60,000 bases of DNA, from contig NC_064047.1 of the NCBI RefSeq assembly GCF_932526225.1, forward strand, positions 7,069,501 to 7,129,500. The letters are read 5' to 3'. Numbering within the stretch: position 1 is the stretch's first letter; every line of letters starts with the position of its first letter. Shown one piece after another: positions 23,701-35,700 of the stretch. The stretch is from Nematostella vectensis (lineage: Eukaryota; Cnidaria; Anthozoa; Actiniaria; Edwardsiidae). Below the pieces are notes generated by a model. That model was given only the letters and a program-made list of their open reading frames with translations, searched no databases and was not told where the DNA came from. A program made the translations under genes and the position numbers.

Positions 23701-26700
23701 TCTATATTATATATTTTACGGCTATACAAACAAACAACCGTAGCTGTCGCAGGTCGATGCCAAAGCCATTTTATAGTACTAAGCTTTAACCGGAAGTTGA
23801 ACACCGGAAGTTTACAGGATGACCTAAGGATTGCTGTGTTGCAAAAGCACAGAAAGACCATAAAAAGTTTACGGATTAGTTATCCAATGATGGAGTGAGA
23901 TCGGAGTCCCCACAATAACTCGTACATGCTTCGCATTCCCGAGTTAAAAAGAACACTTTTTTTCTGTAAAAGAATTTTGAATAGACGGAAATTATACGTT
24001 TTTATTTAAAAAATGAAAATACATTTAAAAAAAATAAGCAATATATTTTCTCTCTACTCTCTGCATTTATGTGGAAAGACTAGTCGCACTTTATGCGGGA
24101 TTCAGCGTGTTTTAGCGACCGGGAATTCTAGAGAAACATATGCGGAATTCAATCCAATATTAGTTTACAACAAGAGAGTATTATGATCATAATCTATTGC
24201 TTACAAATATACTTCTAATAAAAACTGAAGTTTTTTTATATTGACAAATGCAAGAACGCTGTCAAGTTCCTGCGTTTATTCCATACGCGTTATTGATAAT
24301 CTTCTATAATCCGCTATAATTCCAATTCTAATAAAGCATTGTAACGTCAGCTATTTACTGCACTATTTTAAACTTTAAACAAAACGACATTTTGATTTGA
24401 TCGGTCATTTAATCAAGAATTTTTAATCGAACACCACATCATACTTATACTTTAGTTATGGATTGATTACTAATAATCTAAATCTTGATTACTAATAATC
24501 TAAAACAGAAAAAAAAAACAATTGCTGTTCCCTTGCTTTAGTTTTAAATTGAACATAATGTACTTGACAGGCATTTTCATATTTCATTGTTTCCAAAGAA
24601 GGTGACAATATCAGATTTATTTTACGCTTTTGTTAGACAATCGACGTTGATATTCATAAAAAAATACAATGATTATAAATAGAGATAAAGAAATAAACAA
24701 TAAAACACGACAATGTCAACAGTATCGCCTTTTTATCCGACTTTAAGTCTTACTTGTCCCATGTCACAGTTTAAAAATAACTTTTCCCTAGATCCCGTTA
24801 TCCCAAATGTAATTTTACCTCATATCCTTACAAAGAAAAAAAAACTATAAAAGTCAGAGAAAAACAAGTTAGAAGTTTATCTGTAAGCAAGAGATTTTGA
24901 TCATAATACTCTCTTTCTTGTTGTAAGCTAATATTGGATTGAATTCCGCATGTGTTTTTCTAGAATTCACGTATCCCGGTCGCTGAAAACACGCTAAATC
25001 TCGCATACAGAGGTTATTGTGATAGAAGTCTAGTTTTTTCAAATAAATACAGAGAGTAAAGAAAAAATAAATTGCTTTATTTTTTCAATGTATTTTCATT
25101 TTTTAAATTAAAATGTATAATTTCCTTTTACAGAAAGAAAGTGTTCTTTTTTAATCTAGCATAAAGTCAAGCGTTCCATTCCCTCCATTATTACGGGATC
25201 ATTTGTGGGCCTGCTATGTTGTTTTTGGGGGGTCATTTGCGGGCCTACCGTGTGCTTTTTTGGGGGGTCATTTGCGGGCCGGGATCATTTGCGGGCCTGT
25301 ACAGCTCTAATCTTACAATGCGACGCACGCTACCGTGGCCACATTTTTATGAAGTAGGTCAATATGGATGCAAGAAATTGATTGACATAAACTCCATTAG
25401 TAAACCAGCAAAGAAGGCAAAGTAATGCGTCAGTACATCAGGGCACAACGGAATCCTCCAAGGTAAAAAGTTCGTGTCAATCACAACAGTGAAATCTCGC
25501 GTAATAATTATGAAAATTTCCGGATACGGCCGGAAATTACGCCGGATACGTGTGGACGAGAGCCGGAGTCGCACGGAGCACGGAGCCTTGTTTACCACGG
25601 CAGCGCGCGTCACATGATAAACGCTTCCCCCCACGGCAGCGCGCGTCACATGATAAACGCTTCCCCCCACGGCAGCGCGCGTCACATGATAAACGGTTCC
25701 CCCCACGGCAGCGCGCGTCACATGATAAACGCTTCCCCCCACGGCAGCGCGCGTCACATGATAAACGCTTCCCCCCGCGGCAGCGCGCGTCACATGATAA
25801 ACGCTTCCCCCCACGGCAGCGCGCGTCACATGATAAACGCTTCCCCCCACGGCAGCGCGCGTCACATGATAAACGCTTCCCCCCACGGCAGCGCGCGTCA
25901 CATGATAAACGCTTCCCCCCACGGCAGCGCGCGTCACATGATAAACGCGCGTCGCACTATAATGAAAGTGCAAAAATCAAGTTATCCTTACCACGATCTT
26001 AGCGGTCAGCGTTTTCCCCACAACAATTTGTATTAGTACGTCTTTTGTTTTCTCAGGCCAGCTAGAGCCAGCGCTTGGATCTGCAGTCTCCCCTGGTGGT
26101 TGAATATCAGCGAGGCGGCAGCGCGTGGCCTGGATCGGAAGGTCGAGTAGCTCGGACGGGAAACCGCGTAACCTGAAAACGAGGTTGACATTGAGTAAGT
26201 GACTTCTGAGCTCTCGGGTGGTATACGGGCAATGAAGTTTTTTCGTTAGACTACAAGTTTATTCGGACCGGAAAAAAAATTCAGGCCAAGAATAACATCA
26301 AAACGTTTTCATTATTCGCTATTTTATTTAAGCGTCAGCAAAAGAAATTAAAAGCATACATATATGCTTCTGAAGATAGTGTATCTTGGGTTCATCTCTA
26401 TTTCCCGAAGAAGAGCCTACAAAGAAGCAGTAGATACTGCCCCTTATCCCTAACTGCAATTCGTACGATTTTAAAGACACCTTGCGGAATTGTAAAACGA
26501 TAATAGTGTCCGAAATTAAACTTTTCTTCCTTAGTTGTTTTATGTAAACTGATATTTATGGTATCTAATCTCTTTGAGTTATTAAGGAATATCGATCAAC
26601 CACTTCTTTGTTATTATTTACATCGAAAAATACAACAGTCTGATCGCAAGAAAACTTTAAAATAACTATTCGCGATTAAGACTGATACTTTATTGATGAT

Positions 26701-29700
26701 ATTTGATCAGTTACTTGCTTGAATTAGCCAATGGAAATGGATTCTTCTTGTGACTCGGTATTGTGCGGGAGCATAAAATGGCGGCGTGATAGGTCTTCTT
26801 TAAGAAGATTCGCAAGAATACCTTGCTGGGGGTAACACCTCGTCGTTCCCGTAATCTATGTATCGGACATGCGCACTGAGGGGGTTGCCAGACTCCACCG
26901 AGATGACCTGGGCCCGATACCACATGTCGTCTTCTGTGTATTGTCCGCAGCATAACATGCCTGCAGAAGATAGAGGAGCACATGGGAGGGGTTTGCGAAT
27001 TTTTTTGGGACCCAATACCCCCCTCCCCCATCACTTTTCTACTGGTCCGTCCCTTAGAACAACACAAAAGATTCAGCGGCGACGGCGGCAGCCTTTTAGA
27101 CGGCTTTTCAGCAGCGAAGAAAAAAAAACAAGGTTAGGGAAACAGAGATGTGAGCTTACATGCGTGTCTAAATCAGTACATAGGAGACGCAAGCGTGGAA
27201 AGAAGGAAAGGAACAGTTTAGTTTTTTCAGAGCTTCCTTCTCCCTTTGCGTCTTTTTCGCGCTGATATACACCCGCGCACAAGCTCCCGCGCACAAGCTC
27301 CCGCGTATCTACTTTCTTCCCTATCTTCGCTTCTTTCGCTAGTGTGAATATCTTTGGAGTAAGATAAATAATAACATGGCCTGTAAGACAAAGTTTTACT
27401 AAATGGCCAATCTTCTTGGAAAAATCAGAGATTTGATACATATCCAGGCATTCGTATGTATTTTTATTTGGAACGGCGCATGAAAAAAAAGGAACAACCT
27501 TATGTTATTCTTCTACACCACAAATTAGGACCTGGTTTATGTAGGCGTCTTCGTACGACCTCAATAAAACCGCTTTTGTCCGCCCGTCTGTATTATGTTT
27601 GTTTGGAATGCCTTGCAAAAGTACTTCATTTATCATTGACTGATTGAATAGGGGAGAGACAACAAGGAGGAGGAGCTGGTAAAGATAAACTGCAGGTAGA
27701 ATCTGTGACTGTGGGGTACTTTACTCGGTGGGTTAGGATTAAAGAAAATGTATGAAGCTTTTTTCGGACTTGAAACTTTCTTCCTGCGGTTTTCAATGTT
27801 CTGCGAGCTCTCATCAACAATTTCCAACTGCTAAACCGCTTTCTGGCTTCCGTCATTCAAACTAACGAAATTTCAATTGGTGTTTTTTGGTTGGTCAGTG
27901 GCTTACGGAGAGGTGGCGTGATTGGAAAACATTTCAGTGCTGGCCAATGAATTCTCTTTTTTTAAGGATTTTGAATGACGGAAGTCAGAATATAGTAATA
28001 ACGTGATGCCGTTAAAACGAGGTGCTTTTGCTCAGCGTAACTCTTCAGATAGGCAAGTTTTTAAACAACAATCGACAGCTGTTTACCTTTCTGCGCAGCT
28101 GCGAGTGGTTCGAAATTCTTGAAATAATCCGGCCCGTTGATCTTTTCTGCCATTCGCTCCAGTCTCTCTAATTCGTCCTCGGCCAAAATCAGCGTAGGGT
28201 CTGCGTCGTAGATGTCCATATCATCTGTTTCTGGTGGGGGTACCCGCTGAATATAGATACAGTCGGGCTCACTCACGTGCGTGACTGTCACGTCAAATGT
28301 CACGCCAATTTGCGGTAGCTCTGTGCGTGACACCATACTATCGGCTTCGCGTGCACTTATCAGCATGGCGTGAATTCTGGAAAAACAAAAAAATCAAGAT
28401 CGCAGAGGGAAGAGCGGACAATGGCGACTACGACAATGGTGAGATATCGCGGGAAATTTACCTAGCAGAGTCCTTCAACGCTGTTACCCAAGGTTTCAAC
28501 AGGCTGCTTTACCCACCCCCTGTTAGTCAGTCTTTCTAACTTACATCTGCAGGATAGAAACTTGGACTGTTCTTTGTTTTTAAAAATATAATATATTCTT
28601 TTATTCGAATATTCAAATGATGCCTACTATATAATTAACCTATATACGACCACGCTAAACCTTCCTACTCTCTGATAAACTTACTGCGCCTGCGCTGCGG
28701 ATAATCTTGACTTCTCCACATTTTTTGGTGGAGGCCTGTTCCGCGCACCAGCCGGGATAACCTGGGGACTGGGCACGACTACAGCAGCCTGGCCTGTAGG
28801 TCGTACCAGTCCCTGCGCAAGAAGTAACTCTGTGATGCTGATGCCTTCTGGGAGACAGAGCCGAACCTCTAGCGGCTTGCCGGGGACAGCTTCTCCCTGT
28901 AGAAGGACAAAAACGGGGAAGTGTCACAGCCAGACCTTTGCAGCATTACATACATACTTCGTAGCAGATTGTTACCAGGGTCCTGAAGAAGGGGAAGGAT
29001 CTGGTGCGTCGAGGGGTATGGATGCTGGATCCCGTTTTCCTGGTCGCTTTTGTTACCCGAAGTATTGGGTAACCACCAATCGCGTCCAGGTTCCCGGTAC
29101 TGGAACTTAAAACTCCGTAACCGTTAACAAATCTCCCTTTTTCGGCCTAACAACAAGGCGAAGCCCGGTTCCCGTTTTACGCCTTCAGGACATACAAAAA
29201 TATGGCGGATAATAAGAAAGACAAGGGGAAGTCTTCTAATCATAAAATCCAGATTCCACAGCACATAGCGATTGTGAATCTTGTGCTATATATAGGGAAA
29301 CCCGCTATATCGAGGTTTCTAAAGAAGACAAAATCTGTTCAAGTTAGCGGGGATTCGAGTTATTGGGATGGATTGAAAATAGATATTTTTTATTAATAAA
29401 AAAACAGGTATCACTATCCATTAACGCCTGATGGAAATCACTCAAAATCATTATACGCACAAAACGCGACTTAAGAGAAGAGGAAAATAGGTTCAACTTA
29501 GCGTAGATTTTGAGTAATCCAGGTTTTTGAATTCGAGTTATTAGAGCAAAAATAAGCAGTTCAAGCATGGTTGTTCGAGTTAAAAGGGTTCTGTCATACC
29601 TCTTGCAATGCGACACAGTCCTTGCCAACCACCAAGCTGTTCAGCTTAGAGATGATTGAAGGAGACCAGCTGCCGTCCGGGGTAGCCTGGGGATGATGTA

Positions 29701-32700
29701 ACAAACAAAATTCTTAGGACAGATATGTCACGAAATACTTAGGACAGATATGTCACAAAATACTAAGGACAGATATGTTACGAAATACTTAGGACAAATA
29801 TGTCACGAAATACTAAGGACAGACATGTCACGAAATACTTAGGACAGATATGTCACGAAATACACGAAATACTAAGGACAGATATGTCAAGAAATACTTA
29901 AGACAGTATGTCACGAAATACTTACGGCAGATATGTCACGAAATACTTAGGACAGATATATGTCACGAAATACTTAGGACAGATATGTCACGAAATACTT
30001 AGGACAGATATGTCACGAAATACTTAGGACAGACATGTCACGAAATACTAAGAACAGACATGTCACGAAATACTTAGGACAGACATGTCACGAAATACTA
30101 GGGACAGACATGTCACGAAATACTAAGGACAGACATGTCACGACATACTTAGGACAGACATGTCACGAAATACTAGGGACAGACATGTCACGAAATACTA
30201 GGGACAGACATGTCACGAAATACTAAGGACAGATATGTCACGAAATACTTAGGACAGATATGTCACGAAATACTAAGGACAGGCATGTCACGAAATACAT
30301 AGGACAGGCATGTCACGAAATACTAAGGACAGGCATGTCAAGAAATACTAGGGACAGACATGTCACGAAATACTAAGGACAGATATGTCACGAAATACTT
30401 AGGACAGATATGTCACGAAATACTAAGGACAGGCATGTCACGAAATACATAGGACAGGCATGTCACGAAATACTAAGGACAGGCATGTCAAGAAATACTT
30501 AGGACAGGCATGTCACGAAATACTAAGGACAGGCATGTCACGAAATACTAAGGACAGGCATGTCAAGAAATACTTAGGGCAGGCATGTCACGAAATACTT
30601 AGGACAGATATGTCACGAAATACTAAGGGCAGGCATGTCACGAAATACATAGGACAGGCATGTCACGAAATACTAAGGACAGGCATGTCAGAAATACTTA
30701 GGGCAGGCATGTCACGAAATACATAGGACAGGCATGTCACGAAATACTAAGGACAGGCATGTCACTAAATACTAAGGACAGGCATGTCACTAAATACTAA
30801 GGACAGGCATGAATAAATGCCTGGCAGAAAAAATCACCACATCCTCCGGGAAAAAAAATTCGAGCAAAACTAAACGGGAAAAAAAATTGAGCAAAACAAA
30901 ATTAGGCACTCCCCCCGTCAAATATCAAATGGTCCTTCCCTAAGGGCGAATGAAAAATACCGGTCGAATGCCGTGAAGCCTCAGCTGTAAGCACTGTCGC
31001 GGTACATGCAAATATGGCATATCCGTACGAAGGGCTGAGAGTGCAACCAACTCAGAGTTACCGAAATCCACGTAGTTCACCTACAATAAAATACAATTAA
31101 TTGGTTAAGTCATATACAATTGCTCCTATTAACATTTGCCATTAAAAGTTGTTAAACGAAAATAAGTTTTTAAACCAAACCTTGTAAAATAATTGTTGAA
31201 ATGCCTTGTACAATGTAGAAGAATTTCTTGCATTAAGAACAAATTCGGTGGCGAAATCTTTAACAAATGAAATTGCCCTTATCAAAATAAGACACTTTTG
31301 AACTTGTAAATGTATTATCCCTTGGCCTGCATTCATGGGATCGATTGTATATGATTTCAGCAAGAGACCATGATGTAAGAGAACGAATCCCCGTGGCCCA
31401 TGATGTCGTCCTAGAAAGCTATTTTTAGATTGCGCGAGCTTGGCAATCATAGCATCCATTTATGGTTCCGTCGCGCCATATTTGATTATTAGCACCTCGC
31501 GAGCTAGTACATTTTCACAATAAACGTTTTTCCTCTGCACTTCTTTACTTCGTTCGCTGCCTGTTTTTATCCTTTTATCCTGTTTTTATCCTTTTAGCTG
31601 CTCCTCAAGGCTCATGATCACAATGCTAATCGTAGGGTGGTGTCCTGGTATCTGTTAAGTTATCTTATTTTAAGTTATCTAAATATTATTAAATAATTGA
31701 ACGGAAGACGTCGGGCAGACGGCGAATTTGGATTTTATTCAAGATGTGCATCGTGCAGACTCCTAAAAAGTTCTTTATCTCTGCAATTCGGTGAAATAGA
31801 ATACCTAGGCATTCTCAGAGTCTATGTTATGTATTTTAATACAAGAAGGCTTTTAATTTTCTTTGATTTACAATATTTTTTAGATGAATTAACTTCATTT
31901 TTTCAGGTAAATGTTCAGAAATCACTCAAGAAACCCACTGGAATACGATTTACTATATTATAAAGACTTGAAATCTTTTATTTATTTGTGAAATACCTGT
32001 GTTAATAACCACAATATCAGTGTAAATATAATGGTATTAAGTTCTGGATGTAATCTTTTCCATAAAAAGAGAATTGAAAGAGAATTGTGTGTTGTAAACA
32101 CAGTTTCATGATTGATTGTTGCTTTATAATTTGCGAATTAGCTGTAAAAACGTTTACTGGGGAAGTTGATCCCACGCCTAGAATCGGGCACTCTTTGCAT
32201 TTTAATGTCCGAGAAACGGTTGATTGGATCCAGCGTACTCTCTGGAAAATCATTTTCACAGCGTTCGTAAAAAAGAAAGGTATTTTCGGTCAAAAAGATT
32301 TCCATAACAGCCTTTGCCGGTTCACATCGCTCAAGATGTGATCGCGCGTAAGACTCATGTTGCTAGGAAACGTGAGCGCTGACCAATCAGTGGGCTAATT
32401 GAAAATAACTGGTTGTTCTAAAAATAGCTTTCACGGACGACATACCCTATTTAACGACATACCCTATTCTATTGGAACATACCCTAATACGAACAGGGTG
32501 ACTTTCTGTCTGAGCATGCGCATCACATACCATGTCTAGGGCCGAGTAGCGAGATTCACCCACGATGTTTACAAAATTTTGAACTTTTGGACCTCAATTA
32601 TATGCTTTACGCACGCAGGAAGGCCTTTTTTTTTCAGAGGATGCCTATGTCAGTATGCTATTGCAAGGTATCTATAGAGTTCATTTAGCAATTCGGCTAT

Positions 32701-35700
32701 TTTATGTTGCGTTTCTCAACTTTTGAATCTCTGGGATATGCGAATAAATCAGGTCAAAGAGCCATTGATGGAATATTTTATTTGTGAATTATAGAATCTG
32801 GAAGGTAGAAAACAAAGGATTCATAAACATATCCTATTTCGTGATATAAAAGGTTTGTTATTATCTTAAACTGTTAAAATCAAGCTTAGATTTGCGGAGC
32901 TAGACTTCATGTGAAATTGCATAAAATTACAATTATTAAAACCGAATTACTAAAACATGCAGGCTTTGTACCACACTATCTCAACTCTCGATGTGTTCCA
33001 TGAACATTAGCTTAGATGGGTAGCATGGTTAATTCATTTTGTAAAATTGGGGAGTACGACGAAATAAGCACAATTATGATACCACATAAGAGTTTCAGGG
33101 CTCAGAACTATGCATCCTGTATTGTACATTATGACATTTTGTTAATAAAATTCGTGACTGAAAAACAAATCTTGTTCAAGTTTTAGTGTTTGGCTAGTGA
33201 ATGAACAAGAGATCGGAATTTGTAGGAATTGATTTCGATATTATTTAAATGAATTTTGATTAAATGTGTTTGCAAAAAATTAAATCACAGGAATCTATCG
33301 CGTTTATTTGGTCTTCGCAATACACAGAGCGTGTAACACACCGGTTCTTCCCTTGTAAACACTGATATGTAAACTGTATACATCCTTTAAAAGCATATAT
33401 AACAAAATTGGATATCTAGCAGATTTTAGAGAAAATATCCAATGTTCTTTGAAATAGCCATATTACAAATTAATTTAAGTAATTTGATCGTTGAAACTGT
33501 CATATATACGTTAAAAACATTCTCACGTAGTTTATTTGCAGCTCTTGGCATTTCCCGCTAAATTTGGTTGCAATCGGCGTAAAACTCATTCAGAAATGAA
33601 GCTCTTTTAGAAAAAAATCATTTTGAGAGCAAGATTTGGAATGTATACAGAAATGCTTCAGTGATTCCTGGACAATAGTGAATTACGAACAACAATGGCG
33701 CGTTATTTTGAGCCCGTGTTACAAGTGGCCAGTCCAAGCGCATGCTCCCGCAAAAAGTAACCCTGTTCCTAATACGGGGGATTCGTTCTCTTAAAGCCGC
33801 ATTGTCACCAGTTTACTTCCGGTCGATTACTAACCATTTTCCGATGATTTTTAACGGAAAACGCGAGAAATATTTCAAAAATTAAAAGCAGTGTGTCTAT
33901 TGGGAGTTTCTTTGAGGTTGTAATTGATAATTTAGAACTGATGTCGTGTTATACATCTCGGATTATAATAGATTCTTTGTCTTTTAACGGTTGAGGTTTC
34001 CGTCGGACCTCCGGAAGTAAACTGGTGACAATGCGGATTTAAATCATGGTCTATTGCTTAAGTTAGTAAGGGAAATAAAACAACAAAAAGGTTAAAATGG
34101 TATGTTTGACGCCTATTTGAAAACAGATTTGTTTCGCTACGGAGGCGCCTTTAGTAATGAGTAAAGTTACCGTTTCAGCCTTCTGCTTCCACGCCTTACA
34201 CCTACACAGACCAACTAGTTTTTCTACAGTTTGCCGTTAGTCTTTCTAGTCATTCAGTCAGTTAATCAGACCCGTTAATCGTGGAGTAAAAAAGACTAAA
34301 GTTAAAAAGTACTTTTCATCACTGTGTGGAATATTTCTTACTTGATGGGTAACCCCCTTTGCAAGGCCCCTCCCCCCAAAAATAATATTTGCGTACATCC
34401 CGTCATAACATTTTGCATAAACCTTTTTGCTATGACAATCAAGTGACGTCATTTAACAAACATACCTCTACACGGTCGTTGCCATGGAAGCGGCTGACAA
34501 CGGCGCGATACCACATGCCGTCATCAGCGAATTGCGCCGCGCAGGGCTGACCAACAGCCAGAGACTGGACGCTAGTGGGCGCGCTAGAGGTCTCGGGATC
34601 GTCGGTGTACTTCCTCAAGAGATCCTTCATGATGTTGATAAGGGTTTGATCGCCTAGCAACACGATAGAAAAGCAACTTAGAATAAACTGTCTTTGCTGT
34701 TTCTAAATTGAATCAGTCATATTTTTTAAGTTATAACAATCGTGTACTCGTGAGATAGTTTGACCATTCTGGTCCATTCCAAGATAGGTCAACACGTCAA
34801 AATCCTTTAAAACCTCTTATTGAATCAAGCTCCAATATTCTCTAAGAAAAGCTTCAACACGAGAACTGAAACAAAATACCAGGAAATAGCTCAATTGATT
34901 GTAACAGCTACTTTGAAGGAAAATAAGGGCATTTTAGGTGAAATCTCATTATTAAAAATCCAGTAGGAAATCTGCTGGAGGAATTCATCGGTATAAAGTC
35001 ACATTTATAAACATTTTGGCAACATCTCAAAACTACAGTATGTGGTCAAGAAAAAGGACAAATCACCGTCCCCATAAATAGAATCTTTAATTATTGTCAC
35101 ATCAGTAAAATGTCACATTTGGTCAAGACCATATTATGTGGAGCATAGTCAACAAAACTTTCGGAACCTCCGTGGGAAAATGTACAATTTCGTTTCCCGT
35201 GCCCAAAATACACACCTAGGACACTAAAGGGCACGTGATTTCATTCTGCAATCACGGAAATTTTTTCAATCCTCAATGAATTTCTTTCCGTGAGCATGGT
35301 GTGTGTACGGAATCTAAAATCCATTGTGTTCGTTTTCTCATGAAGGGTCAGTGTCGGAATTGACTGCCCCTATTTCAAAAATCCTTAACCATTAACATAC
35401 CATCTTTCATTTCCTGGGCGTAGATGGATCCATCCATACCGACGTACGTCACACCTGCCTGGAATTGCCTAGCCTGTGGTATTACGGGTGGGGGGTAGCC
35501 AGGTGTCTGGATTTTGCTCTCGGTCTGACTAACTTCCGGTGTGCTCACTTCCGGTTCTTCCGATTTGCGAGATTTCGCCACATCAATACCAGACGTCTGT
35601 TGTTTATTTTCCGGTTTGGTGGCTTCCGGTACGTCTGTGTTTGTCGGTTTTTCATTGTTTGCCTCCGGTTTTTGTTTTATCTCGGGTGGAGGTTTTTCAT

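Larger units (their letters stand above)
20762..25300. mobile_element. 4.5 kb segment bounded by inverted repeats, in RNF17 last intron
   Basis: Arms of about 150 bp (20,762-20,910 and 25,148-25,300) share GGCCCGCAAATGACCCCCAA, AACAACATAGCAGGCCCGCA, GGAACGC and ATGCTAGATTAAA in opposite orientation. Each arm carries internal sub-repeats of the GGGCCCGCAAAT motif. There is no transposase in between; the interior holds other elements (tRNA-like sequence, a MITE and a long palindrome). Confidence 0.65.

Noticed and set aside
25359-26036. Repeat frames of 204, 150 and 140 codons
   Set aside because: They are the 36-bp minisatellite in several frames, inside the last RNF17 intron.
29202-29396. 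Plus-strand frame MADNKKDKGKSSNHK with a good start context
   Set aside because: It runs into a decayed inverted-repeat element and shows no domain; it is within an RNF17 intron.
29707-30812. CRISPR-like array of 25-bp repeats
   Set aside because: The copies are head to tail without unique spacers, and the setting is a eukaryotic intron.
31142-31459. 105-codon minus-strand frame (MDAMIAKLAQSKNSFLG start)
   Set aside because: It lies between two RNF17 exons that already join in phase (34,466 to 31,080), and no domain is recognisable.
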